The position numbers were made by a program, and so were the translations under genes. Under the pieces are notes generated by a model, which ran no database searches, was not told the DNA's origin, and worked only from the letters and a program-made list of their open reading frames with translations. This document shows positions 42,387 to 53,561 of a stretch of 64,000 nt of DNA, piece by piece (positions within the stretch are counted from its first letter, which is position 1; each line of letters starts with the position of its first letter). This DNA is from Sphingomonas sp. H160509 (GTDB taxonomy: Bacteria; Pseudomonadota; Alphaproteobacteria; Sphingomonadales; Sphingomonadaceae), in assembly GCF_024124765.2 (NCBI RefSeq), contig NZ_JAMXSR020000002.1, positions 829,001 to 893,000 of the forward strand, read 5' to 3'.

Positions 42387-45300
42387 CTAGCTTTGCTCCG
42401 TGGGCCGATAGTGCGGCTTGTTCGCGGCCAGCGTCTCGTCGTTCAGCACGATCAGCCGCGGTCCGGCCGTGTACAGCAATGCCGCCTCGACCGACCGCCC
42501 TGGAAAGATCACGCTCAAGGCTTCGGCATAGGCTGCCATCTGCTTCAGATGGTAGTCCGGCACGTCGTCGAGGCTGCGCGGTGCGCGCCGCCCGGTCTTG
42601 AAGTCGACGACCCGTACGCGGTCGGGCTCGATCAGCAGGCGATCAACCGTCCCCGACACGACCATGCCGTTCGCGAGGGTCGCGGCGATCGGCGCTTCGG
42701 CCAACGTATCCGCGCTGAAAAGCTCGGCAAAGCGCGGATCGTCGAGCACGGCGACCACGCTCTGCACGATTTCGGACCGTGCTGCGGGATCGTCGACGCC
42801 GCCTGCTTTTGCAAGCCAGCGATCGGCTGCCGTCGCGCGGTCGGGGGCGGCAACCGCCGGCAGCCGCTCGAACAGCGCATGGATCAGTCGGCCCCGCTCC
42901 GCTGCGACGCGCATCGCGGGCGTCGGCGGTGGATCGGACACCGCGTCGTCACCCAGAGCAGACGGTGACAGCGGACGAGGCGGACGCGCTTCTTGCGGTG
43001 CGGGTTGATGTGCCCAGGCCGGTAGCTGTGCATTGGCCGCAATCTCGACCGAAGCCGAAGCCTTGGCGATCACCGCAGGCTGAGGCTCGACCCCGGCGAA
43101 CGTCCGCGCCCCCTCGCCGACCGGCACCTCAAGCGCCGTCAGTGCGCGATCGGACGCCGCGTACCAGCTGTTCTCCGGCGGCACGCCCTTCGCGCGTGGC
43201 CCGAGCGCACCGGCGATCACCAGCCGCTCTTCGGCGCGCGTGGCGGCGACGTAGAACAGCCGCCAATGCTCCTCCAGTTCGCGTTGCTCGGCCGCCGACA
43301 CGACCGCATCCAGCGGCCCGCCGCGCTCGCTCGACCGCGGCCGGAATACCGGGATCGGCGCTGCCCCCGGCTCGGGCGCCCATTTCAGGATCGAGCGCGG
43401 TGCCGCCGACGGGTCTGCCGTCGCGTCCGCGAGGATCACCAGCGGCGCCTGCAACCCCTTCGCGCCGTGTGCGGTCATCACCCGGACCGCGTCGAGCGGG
43501 GCCGACGGATCGCGGACGATCTCGACATCGCCCCGATCGAACCAGTCGAGGAAGCGCTGTAGCGAAGGCGTCGTCGTGCTCTCGAACGTCAGCGCGGCGT
43601 TGAGCAGTTCCTCGATCGGATCGCGCGCCTCGGTCCCCAGCCGGCGGATCAGTTTCCGGCGTCCATCGAGCGGGCCCGACAGCAGTTCCTCCAGGAACTG
43701 GTAGGGCGTAGCGATATCGGCGCGCGCCAGCATCGCCAGCAGAGGCGCGAGCCGCGTCGCGGGTTGCGTGCGTTGCAGGTGACGCCAGAGCGGCCCGGCC
43801 TCGCGCGGTGCGGCGGCCATCAGTTCGTCCTGCGTCCAGCCGATCAGCGGCGACACGAGGAGCGCCGCGACGCTAAGATCGTCCTCCGGCTGCAACACGA
43901 AGCGGATCGTGGCCAGCAGATCCTGCACCGCCAGCGGCGCGTTCAGCCGCAGGCGATCGACGCCCGCCACCGGCACGCCCTCGGCATAGAGCCGCGCGAC
44001 GATTAGCGAGGCGAGATCGCCGCGTCGCTTGACGAGGATCATGACGTCCTCGGGCCGCAGCCGCCGCCCCTTGCTCTCCAGCATGAGCCCCCGTGTCGGG
44101 CGCGAGCCAGCCCTTCACCGCGCGCGCGATATCGCTGGCGAGTTTGCGCACCGCGTCGTCGACCCAGCCTTCTTCGTCGTCCTCGCTGCCGCCCGCGGAC
44201 ACCGGCGGCCACAAGGTCACGGTGCCCGGACCGGCGACCTCGCTGGCGTGCTGTTCGACCTCGCCGGCGATGCCTAGCCCCGGCTCACCGATCGCGTCGA
44301 TCGCCGCATCGACGAACTCCAGCACGGTCCGGGTCGACCGGAACGAATGCCGCAACGACAGCCGCGCCAACGGAAGCCCTCGCTCCTCCTCGGGCCAGTC
44401 GTCGTCGCCCTCGGCCTCGCTCGCACGGCCGCCGAAATACTGCTCGGCGGCCTGGAAATTGAGCGGATCGGTGCCCTGGAACCCGAAGATCGCCTGCTTG
44501 TAATCGCCGACCGTGAACAGCGTCCGCGTCGACGGCGCATAGATACCGCGGCCGACGAAGAACTCGTCCGCCAGCGCGCGCACGATCCGCCATTGATGGC
44601 CGTTGGTGTCCTGTGCCTCGTCGATGAGCAGGTGTTCGGTCGCCTGGTCGAGCTTGTAGCGCACCCATTCGCCGATCCCCGGCTGGTCGAGCAGCGCCAC
44701 CGTCGTCGCGATCAGGTCGTCGAAATCGACCGCCCCCGCGCGCCGCTTGGCCAGCGCGTACCCCCGCGCGTAATCGCGCCCGACCTCAAGCCCGTCGGCG
44801 AGCAGGTCGCAATAGGTCGCGCGCTGGACCATCGACAGCACGTCGGTGCACGCCTCGCCCAGGTCCCGCGCGAGGATTTCGTAATCCGGCTCGGCATCGA
44901 TCAGTTTCTTCGAGGCTTTGCGCTGCGTGCCCGTGCCGGTCAGCACGACGCTGGCGAGTTCGTCCAACGTCGCCGCGCGATCCTCCGAGTCGAGCCAGCG
45001 CTGTACGGTGGCCGCTGCGGCCAGCCCGGTGGCGGTCCCCCAGGCGCGATTGGCCGCGGCAATTCGCGCTATCGCGTCCAGGTCGAGCGCGTCGCACCAT
45101 TCCGCGATCGCTTCGTCGATATCTCCGGATGGCAATCCGAGTTCGCGCCGCAGCCAAGGCTGGATGCCGACCGGGAGCGCCTCCAGAGCGGGCAGCGCGC
45201 GGGCGCAGGCGAGCAGGAACGCCTCCGCCCCGCCCTCGCCCATTCGCAGCGACAAGCGTCCCACGATCTCGACCGGACGTTCGCGTCCCTCGCGCTCGGC

Positions 45301-45819
45301 ATCCGACAGCATCGACGCCAGAGCCTCGCGCGCGAGCCCCGCCTCTTCGCGTGCTTCCAGCGGTCGGAAGCCCGGCGTCAGCCCGGCCTCGACCGGGAAC
45401 GCGGCCAACAATCCCTGGCAGAAGCCGTGGATCGTTTGAATGCGCAAGCCCCCGCCCGGCGCGTCTAGCACCTTGGCGAATAGGGTGCGCGCGCGATCCT
45501 GCAGCGTCTGGACCGGGCTCTCGCCGAGCGCGATCAGGTCCGCCGCGAGCGCCGGCGCGGGCATCCGCACCCAGGCCGCGAGGCGGCCGTTGATGCGCTG
45601 TGCCATCTCCGCCGCGCCCGCCTTGGTGAAGGTCAGGCACAGGATCGCGCCGGGATCTACGCCGCGCAACAGCAGTCGGAACACGCGGGCGGCCAGCACC
45701 TGCGTCTTGCCCGTGCCCGCCGACGCGGACAGCCAGACGTGCGAGGCCGGGTTGCTCGCATCGGCCTGCGCGCCTCTCAGCCGGGGCAGCGTGGCGAGCG
45801 TATCACCGCTCACGGCCAT
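42387..45819 (-). CDS. addA: AddA helicase-nuclease subunit (one apparent frameshift)
   Basis: 1143 residues after removing one base from the C5 run at 44088-44092. The UvrD-family motifs are VWLSASAGTGKTQVLAARV (Walker A), RIQTIHGFCQGLLAAFP, HLLIDEAQDTNGHQW (motif II), GDYKQAIFGFQGTDP (motif III), VMTAHGAKGLQAPLVIL (motif V) and FYVAATRAEERL (motif VI). A C-terminal RecB-type nuclease follows, with RVVDFKTGRRAP supplying catalytic Asp/Lys. With AddB it processes double-strand ends for RecA. Its start overlaps the end of addB. Confidence 0.94.
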
Positions 45820-48768
45820 ACCATTCGTCGCGTCGCATCAGCTGGTCATACTCGGCATAGGGGGGCGTATTCGGGGGACGAGCTTGGCGGTGAACGCGGC
45901 GCTGCCGGTGAGCCATTCGCCGACGACTTCGGTGAAGTTGTGCGCAGCGATCGACGTGAATTCGGCGGTCGGGATCTTGTCGCGCTTACCCTCGGGATCG
46001 ACCGGGCTCTCGATATAGCCGAACGCGTCGCGTTTCTTGCCTAGCGACCAATATTCGAACGCGCCCGCGGTGCCGCGCACGTCCTCGAACCCGCCGCGTT
46101 CGGCGATCAGGCCGAGCAGCCCGAGCTGGAGGCTGTAGCCTGCGCGCACCGCGGTCGGCGAAGGCGGCTTGCCGGTCTTGTAGTCGATCACCCCGAGGCG
46201 CCCGTCGGGCAACTTGTCGATCCGGTCGTAGCGGCCCGATAGCGTCACCCCGGCGATCTCGATCTTGCCCTTGCCCTCGGCACTGGCGACCGTCCGGCCG
46301 TCTTCGCCCTGCGCGACGATAGCGCCCGCGATCCAGTCGATCGCTTCGAGCAACCGCGGTTGCCACAGCGCGCGCATCATCGGATGCGTGCGCTCGTCGT
46401 CGAGCATCGCCTTCGCGCGCGTCCGAAGCGTGTCGACGGTGCAGTTATCTTGCTTCCACCATTGCTCGAGGATGTCGTGGACTGCCGTCCCGCGCCACGC
46501 CGCGCTGGGGTCTGCATCGACCGGATCGAGCGGCATCAGGCCGAGAACACGGCGTGCGTAGAAGGCGTAGGGGTCGGCCTTGAGGCGATCCACCTCGGTG
46601 ACGGAAATCGCCTTCGGACGCAGTAGCGCGGGCGGCGACGGCGCAGGACGGTCGGCGGGGAGATGTTCGCCCGGATCGTCGAGCGCGCGCGTCCAGCCTT
46701 CCAGCGCCGATGCCCGCTCGAACCGATCCCCCCGCGAGCGCCTGCAATCGCAACCAGAGACGCGACGCCAAAGCCGGCGACTTCGCATCCCTGCGTGCCC
46801 GCGTGACGACCGCGCGAGGTGCGCCTAACGCCTGCGCAAAATCATGCGCCGCCGTGCCGACGCGCCGTTCCAGACCCGGTAGGCCAAGCTCCATGCGGAT
46901 GCGCGGCGCGAGCCAAGGGTCGGGCGCAGGACGACCCGGCCACACGCCTTCGTTCAGCCCGCCGAGCACCATGACGTCGGCGGTCTGTAATCGCGCTTCG
47001 ATCAGGCCGTAGATCGCGAGCCGTGGGTGGCCTCCCGGCGCCGGACGCACCGCGACTTCGTCGAGCAACGTGCGCAACAGCTGTGGCAATTCGCGTGGAT
47101 CGATCCGCGGCGGTCCGGCGGGCGCTTCGGCCTCTAGATCGGCAAGGAACTCCGCTGCCGCACGCCCTGCGAGCCCCGACCAGAGATTGTCCCCGCACAA
47201 GGACTGCGCCGTCTCGCGCAGGCAAGCGAGCACCGACGCCAGAGGCTGAGGCCCCTGATCGAACGCGTTCGCCAGTGGCGTCAGCAACGGCTGAACGTCC
47301 GCCCACCATGTCGATGCCGTGCCTTTACGCTCCTCCAGATGTCCGGCGATCCCGTCGAGCCCCGCCGCCGGCCTTGGCCCGCGCAACCGCCGGTCGAGCG
47401 CGCGGGCGCCGTCGAGCCATAGCAAGCGATCCTCGCCCGCGCGGACCAGCGGGTGCTTCAGCAATGCCAGCAACGCGAGCGGCGAGAAGCGCTGCGCCGC
47501 CGCTTCGGCCAGCGCGAGCAGCAACGTCCCCGGCGGCAGGATCGACAAGGGCCGCCCCGCGCTGTCGTCGATGCCGATATTCCAACGTCCGAGATGCGCC
47601 GCCACCCTCCGTGCTAAGGCACGATCCGGCGTGACGAGCGCGGCGGTCCGCTCCGGCACCTCCAGCGCCTCGCGCAACACGAGCGCGATCGCTTGCGCCT
47701 CCTCTGCTGGCGTCGCGAGTTCAGCGGCCGTCACACCTTTCAGGCGGCGATCCTCCGCCGCGATCTGCGTCCATTTGCCGGTGAAATCCGCGGGGGCCAG
47801 GGCGTTGGCGATTGCCCGGCCGCGTGCGGGGTCGGCGTCGTGCCCGCCACCTTCGCGCCAGGTCTGCACTTCGCCGCGGGCGACGGCCATGCGCAGGAGC
47901 ATCAGCTTCGCATCGAACTGCGGATGCGTCTCGATCGAGCGACGCGTGACGCCGGTGACCGGGTTCGGATCGTGCGGGCCGAGCGCGTCCCATTCCTCGT
48001 CGGGCAGCGCGAGGTCGAGGCCGGCGAATACTACCATGCCCTGCGGCATGTCGGCGATGCAGCGGAGCAGCCGCGCTACCGCTGGCGCGGGAATCGGTTA
48101 CGCCCGCCGCGCAGACGATACCGGCGGGCGGTGCATTCCGCCAACGCTGGGCGAGCCGGTCGAGCAACGCCGAGCGCCTTGGAGCCGCATCGATCCGCTC
48201 AAGCCGCGCGAGTTCGCCGGGCCAGCGTTGCAGCACGATCTCGAACGTCGCCAGCGCCCGCCGCCAATGTTCGGTCAGCTCGGGCCCAAGCTCGATATCG
48301 CGCAACCTTGTCGGTGGCACTTCCTCGACCAGCAACTGATCAAGCGTCCGCGCAAGTTCCCCCCGCGAGCCGCACGGCCTCCGCTGCATCGACCGGATGG
48401 CCTTCGCGCGCGCGCTCTTCGGACACCAATCGCGCGAGGATCATGCGCCGCTGATAGGGCGGTACCGCGGGCAGCGGCGGATCGATGTCGTCCGCCGGAT
48501 CGAGCGCGGCGCCAACCGCCTCGCCCATCTCCGGATCGCCCAGCGCCACCAGTCGCGGCAAGACAAGCCCGCTGCCACTCGCGCGCACGAACGCCTCGGT
48601 AACCGCCTTCACCGCGCGGTTGTTCGGCAACACGACCAGCGCGCGGGCGAGCGCCAGCGGATCGCGCCCCGCCCGCCGGGTCAGCCCGGCGACCAGCGCG
48701 TCCGCAAACGCGCGATGCGCGGGGATCGTATAGAGCGTCGGGCGATCCGCCGTGGCAAGATCAGCCAT
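45803..48768 (-). CDS. addB: AddB helicase-nuclease subunit (five apparent frameshifts)
   Basis: 986 residues after undoing five single-base changes (48359-48364, about 48092, 46728-46733, 45873-45877, 45860-45865), leaving a whole number of codons. The order of segments fits sphingomonad AddB: TLYTIPAHRAFADALVAGL, VLPNNRAVKAVTEAF, GMVVFAGLDLALPDEEWDAL, VMVLGGLNEGVWPGRP, ISVTEVDRLKADPYAFYARRVLGL, and the C-terminal RecB-like nuclease motif GRLGVIDYKTGKPPS. It starts inside the end of murU (8-base overlap) and its corrected end overlaps addA. Confidence 0.92.
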
Positions 48769-49516
48769 CCGCGAGGATCGCCTCGGTCCTCGGGATCGCG
48801 GCGGGCGTGCCGACGTCGAACCAGAGACCCTGGTGGACCTGGCCGTAGGCGCGACCGGCGTCGATCGCGCGGTTCCAGAAGATGTTGGTCGAGAACGGCC
48901 CCTCCGGCCAGTCGGCGATCAATCGCGGGTGGAGAATCTGGATGCCGGTATAGGCGAACGGCGCGACCCGGCCGGGCTTGCGGCGGCCGACGATCCGCCC
49001 GTCGCTGCCAAGGTAAAAATCGCCCATCCCGCCGTGATTGTTGGCACGCGCGAGCGGCACCATCAGCAGCAGCGCATCCATCTTCGCGTCGTCCCAGCGC
49101 GATGCCAGCAGCCTGATCGCGTCGACCGGCCCGTCGATCCAGAGATTGTCGCTGTTGACCACCAGCACCGGCGCGGCGCCGAGCAGATGCCGCGCCTGGA
49201 CGAGGCCCCCGCCCGTCTCCATCAGCATTTTTCGCTCGTCGGAGATTATGACGTCGATCCCCGCGAACCGGTCTGTGACGTGAGCCTCCAGCGTGTCCGC
49301 TAGGTAATGCACGTTGACAACCGCGCGCTTGATCCCTGCCGCCTGCAAGCGTTCGAAGACGTGGTCGATCAGCGGCTTGCCCGCGACCTGAACCAGCGGC
49401 TTGGGTCGCGTCGCCGTCAGCGGGCGCATCCGCTTGCCCAGTCCCGCCGCCATCACCATCGCCGTCTCGGGCACGATCCCGCGCGGGACAGGGCGGATCG
49501 TCTGCTGGCGGGTCAC
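48761..49516 (-). CDS. murU: N-acetylmuramate 1-phosphate uridylyltransferase MurU-like
   Basis: 251 residues from GTG at 49516, which overlaps the amgK stop (GTGA). The nucleotidyltransferase motif VMAAGLGKRMRPLT binds UTP, followed by KPLVQVAGKPLIDHV, DERKMLMETGGGL and VNSDNLWIDG. The protein ends GLWFDVGTPAAIPRTEAIL. Together with AmgK it forms the recycling shortcut that turns MurNAc into UDP-MurNAc, bypassing de novo synthesis and fosfomycin-sensitive MurA. Gene order amgK-murU supports the assignment over a generic sugar-phosphate nucleotidyltransferase. Confidence 0.9.
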   Translation of the reverse strand: MTRQQTIRPVPRGIVPETAMVMAAGLGKRMRPLTATRPKPLVQVAGKPLIDHVFERLQAAGIKRAVVNVHYLADTLEAHVTDRFAGIDVIISDERKMLMETGGGLVQARHLLGAAPVLVVNSDNLWIDGPVDAIRLLASRWDDAKMDALLLMVPLARANNHGGMGDFYLGSDGRIVGRRKPGRVAPFAYTGIQILHPRLIADWPEGPFSTNIFWNRAIDAGRAYGQVHQGLWFDVGTPAAIPRTEAILADG

Positions 49517-50492
49517 GCGCCCAGTGCCAGCGGATCGCCGCGCAGCGCGGGCGGCACGTTCACCGCGAACCACGCCGCGACCGGCGCCATCACCGGCTGC
49601 GCAAGATCGCGCTCCAGATACGTCCAGACGCGAGGACACATCGTCGCGTAATGCGGCTTGCCGTCGCGCTTCCACAGCCGCGTGAAGATGCCGAGGATCT
49701 TCGCATTCCGCTGCGCGCCGAGCACGTGATACGCGTTCATGAAGGCATCATCAGTCTCTGGCCCCGCGTCCGCCGCCGCAAGATATCGCGCCAGCATCGC
49801 GGCCTCGACCGCCGGATCGACCGTCCGCCGCGCGTCCTGCAACAGCGACACCAGATCATAGGCCGGATGCCCCGCCAGGGCGTCCTGGAAATCGAGCAGG
49901 CCGAGCGAGCGTTCAGGCCCGACGAGCATCAGGTTCTCGGCATGATAATCGCGGAGCACCGTGACCGGCGTCTCGGCGATGGCGTGGTCGAACACCGACT
50001 CCCAAGCCGCGTCCCAGCCCGCGAGATCTCGCTCGATCCCGACCGCCGAGCAGTACCATTCGATGAATAGCCCCGCCTCGCGCTTCAGCACGGCGCGATC
50101 ATAGGGGGGACCGGCCCAGCCGGCTCGGCGCGCAGCCGCACCAGCAGGTCGATCGCGGGCGCATACAGCGACAGTTCCTCCTCCGGTGAAGCATCGACCG
50201 CCTCGCGCAGCCGATCGTCGCCGAAATCTTCGATCAGCACGAGCCCTTGGTCGAGGTCACAAGCCAGAATAGCGGGAGCGGCGAAGTCACGTTCGACAAG
50301 CCACTCGGCGACCGCGATGAACGGGCGGGGATCCTCGTGCGGCGGTGGCGCGTCCATGAGGATCGCTTGCCGCCCCGCTTCGATCGCGCGGAAATAGCGC
50401 CGGAATGAGGCGTCGCCGGCGACCGGGAGGATCTGTGCCCCACCCCAGCCATGGGCGTCGAGAAAAGCGGCGGCGCCGGGCGGCGGGGTCAT
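49513..50492 (-). CDS. amgK: N-acetylmuramate/GlcNAc kinase AmgK-like (one apparent frameshift)
   Basis: 326 residues if one base is restored in the run at 50104-50109; this is the only site here that fits a missing base, though two extra bases would also restore the frame. It is an aminoglycoside-phosphotransferase-fold kinase: GDASFRRYFRAIEAGRQAILMDAPP, LVLIEDFGDDRL, and in the other frame LRDYHAENLMLVG and LLDFQDALAGHPAYDLVSLL, the AmgK forms of the catalytic and metal loops. The start is either ATG 50492, overlapping tsaE by ATGA, or 50501. It phosphorylates recovered MurNAc at C1 for MurU. Confidence 0.9.
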
Positions 50493-50939
50493 GTCGGCCA
50501 TCGCGACCTCCAAGCTTCCGGCACGCCGATAGTCAAGCCGCGCGTGCCGTCCGGCTCGATCGTCAGGCTGAGCCGAAGCGCATCCGGCCAGTAATCCGGG
50601 CCTGCGCGCTCCGGCCATTCGACGAGGAGCAGCGAATCGTAGCGCGCGTCGTCGAGCGCGAGTTCCTCGATCTCGGCGGGGTCGTCGATGCGGTAGAGAT
50701 CGACGTGAACCACGGGAAAACGCACTTCGGGCGGCTCGTAGGGCTGGACGATGGCGAAGCTGGGGGGATGGCGCTTCGCCGGCGAGGCCGAGTGCTGCTA
50801 GGAGACCGCGGGCGACGCTGGTCTTGCCCGCGCCGAGCGTGCCTTCGAGGGTGACGACGTCGCCCGGGCGAACCAAGTCGGCAAGCATAGCCCCAAACGC
50901 TTCGGTCGCTTGGGGATCGGGTAGGAGGATTGCACCCAT
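50489..50939 (-). CDS. tsaE: tRNA t6A modification ATPase TsaE (one apparent frameshift)
   Basis: 149 residues after removing one base from G6 at 50762-50767. Walker A is in LEGTLGAGKTSVARGLL (about 31-47). After correction come SFAIVQPY, VVHVDLYRIDDPAEIEEL (Walker-B-like DLYRI) and LLLVEWPERAG. It powers the TsaB/TsaD complex that makes t6A37 in tRNAs. It lies between divL and amgK, separated from divL by a REP-like pair, and its stop overlaps amgK by ATGA. Confidence 0.93.
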
Positions 50940-50941
50940 TA

Positions 50942-51046
50942 GCCCTCTCCCCCTCGGGGAGAGGATTGGGTGAGGGGCTGTTCCAAGCGCTGCACTGCTT
51001 GGCGACCCCTCACCCCGACCCTCTCCCCGGAGGGGAGAGGGAGCAG
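50942..51046. repeat. Paired extragenic palindromes (CCCTCTCCCC class)
   Basis: CCCTCTCCCCCTCGGGGAGAG with GGGTGAGGGG at the left, and CCCCTCACCC with CCCTCTCCCCGGAGGGGAG at the right, inverted around about 35 bp. It fills the gap between the divL stop and the tsaE start. Confidence 0.85.
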
Positions 51047-51057
51047 CAGATGCCCGT

Positions 51058-53433
51058 TCATCGCCGCGGCAATTCGACGGTGATCAGCGTGCCCGCTCCC
51101 GGCTCCGACATCAGCGCGATCGTCCCGCCATGCGCCTCGACGAACTGCTTCGCCAACGGCAGTCCGAGACCCAAAGCCCGATCTCCCATAGGCTTCGATT
51201 CCGCAAACCGGTCGAAAGCATGCGCCACCGCCTCCGCATCCATCCCGACGCCATCGTCCGACACCACGATCCGCGCGGTCGTAGCGTTGCCGTCGGTGTG
51301 CAGCAGCACGCGCCCACCATCGGGCGTCGCCGCGGCCGCATGCCGCAGCAGATGCTCGACGACTTCCTTTAGTCGCTTCGGATTGCCGTTCACCCGCCCA
51401 GTCGACCGCGCGACCTCGATCGCGAAATCGAGTTTCCGCCGCTTGGCCGACGGCAGGATCGTCTCCGCCGCCGCACGCACGGTAGTGGCCAGATCGACGT
51501 CGCTGCGGTCGGTTTCCGCCCGGTCGCTCTCCGCGCGCGTCAGGTCGAGCACGTCATCGACCAGCAGCCCCAGCCGTTCGACGGACTCGAGGATCGCTCC
51601 GACATAGCCCTCGGCTTGCGGCGTCAGCGCGCCGGCATATCCGCCATGCAGCATTTCCGCGAACCCGCTGATAGAGGTGAGCGGGGTGCGCAGCTCATAG
51701 CTCATGTTCGCGACGAACGCGGTCTTTACCTTGTCGGTCGCCTCGAGCGCGTCCGCACGGTCGCGCAACGCCTGCTCCGCGCGGCGGCTGTCGGTGATGT
51801 CGAGCATCGTGAACAGCGCGTTACCGTCGGGCAACGGCACGCCGGCAAACTCGAAATGCCGCCCGTCGGCGAACGCCACGCGACCACCGCGCTGCTGACG
51901 CCCGACCGTCGCCGACCGCACCAGATCCGGGATCAGTGCCGACCGGCCAGGAGTGGCGAGCTTGGCCCCCGCCGCTTCGGCAAAAGCGTCAACGCGGGGG
52001 TGCGAAGCGAGGAATTCTTCCTCCAGGCCCCACAGCGCGCGAAACCGATTGTTCCAAAGCTGCAACCGGCCGTCTGCGGCAAACACGCCGAGCGCCTCGA
52101 ACAGGTTGTCGAACGTCGCGGTCCGCACCCGCAGCAACGTGTCTCGCGCGCTGGCGAGCTGGACCTGCTCGGTGCGATCCTCGAAGATCAGCAACAGGCC
52201 GCCATCGGGGGAGCGGCTGCGCGACCACGCGGAGATGCGTGCCGCCGCGCAGATGCCAATTCTCCTCCATCGCACCGCCGCCCTGGGCCGATCCAGTCTG
52301 CATGAACCAGTCGCGACGCTCCGCCTTCCAGCTCGGGAAATCGCGGACTTCAGGCAGCCGGTTCGCCTCGCGCATCCGCTCCAGCACCCGGTCGAACTCG
52401 GGGCGATCGGCAAGCCATTCGCTCCGCATCGCGAACATCCGGCGGAACGGCTGGTTGCAGAACACGAGCGAACGGTCGCCACCGAACTGCGCGACGCCCG
52501 CCGACAACCGGTCGAGCATCGCGCGCTGAGCCTCGGCAAAGCGCTTGGCGCCAGACCGCGCCTGCTCCAGTTCCTCGATGTCGATCGCGAACCCGGCCAC
52601 GCCGCCGCTCGGCAGCGGCACGTCGTAGATCTGCAACGAGCGCCTTGCGCCGTCGATCGTCGCGGGAAGAACCTGTTGATGCGGACGCCCTTGCTCCCGC
52701 GCAACCGCCGCGCCAGCAAGAGGCCCACCCCGCCCCGAGCCCTCGACCAATTCTAGTCCACGCGCCACGACATCCGCGGCATCGCGCCCCTCGACCGCGT
52801 CGACATAGGCCGAGTTCACCATCGCCAGCCGCAAATCGGTCGCGCGATACCACATCGGCATCGGCGCCGCCTCGATCAGCCCCGTCAGCGACTCATACGC
52901 CTCACCGAGTCGCGCAGTCTCGGAACCAAGTCGCGCGATCTCCGCCTCGCTGTCGGTCGCATCGAACGCCCAGAGCAATACCGCCCCGGTCGCCCCCATC
53001 TCGCCCGGCGCACGCCCACCGCGAAACGTGATCGCTCGCGTCGAGCCCTGCAACCGCACCGAGCGCACGAACGCCCGCCCCGACCGCTGCGCCGCCGTGA
53101 CGTCGGCAATCAGCCGCGCCGCGTCGTCGGCGGACAGCCCCGCCCCCCGGCAGCAAGCTCAGCGATCGACCGCGGTGGCGCGTCGAGCCCCAGCCAGTCC
53201 GCCATCCGCTGCGTCATCTCGATCCGCCCGCCCGAGCGGATCACCGTCACGATCGCCGGCGACCCGTCGAGGATCGTCTGCAACTGCGCGTTCGCCTCGA
53301 CTGCTTCCACCGCCCCCGTACGGGCACGCAGACCGACGTAAATCAACGCCAATCCGGCGAGGATTAGCAGAAGGAGTATTGCTCCGATCGTCACGGCGAC
53401 TCCGGTCCCGATGATCATGTTTAGGGAGCGCAT
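51058..53433 (-). CDS. divL: DivL-type PAS sensor kinase with Tyr phosphoacceptor (three apparent frameshifts)
   Basis: About 790 residues after removing three single bases (53138-53141, 53143-53148, 52207-52211). It begins MRSLNM with one membrane helix (about 10-32). A series of PAS regions follows: AQLQTILDGSPAIVTVI, ESLTGLIEAAPMPMWYR, FAEAQRAMLDRLSAGVAQF and NLFEALGVFAADGRLQLWN. The H-box is ANMSYELRTPLTSI with Tyr (codon TAT at 51697-51699, about residue 578) instead of His, the hallmark of Caulobacter DivL. The ATPase domain keeps DDGVGM (G1) and GLGLGLPLAK (G2), but the N-box reads HLLRHA, with His for Asn. DivL signals to DivK/CckA in cell-cycle control. It leads the tsaE-amgK-murU-addBA string. 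Confidence 0.9.
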
Positions 53434-53492
53434 CGCGATATCATTCGACCATGTAGGCCAAACCGTCCCCCGGGGAAAGCCACGAGACAAGG

Positions 53493-53525
53493 AAAAGGGC
53501 AGGCCCGACATACGGACCCGCCCTT
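53493..53525 (-). terminator. Rho-independent terminator after the second TonB receptor
   Basis: On the minus strand, AAGGGCGGGTCCG pairs (with two wobbles) to CGGGCCTGCCCTT around a short loop and is followed by TTTTCC. It starts about 35 bp past the receptor stop and ends upstream of divL. Confidence 0.8.
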
Positions 53526-53561
53526 CGCGGTCTATCGACCTTCAGCGCTGGAGGATGCGGT

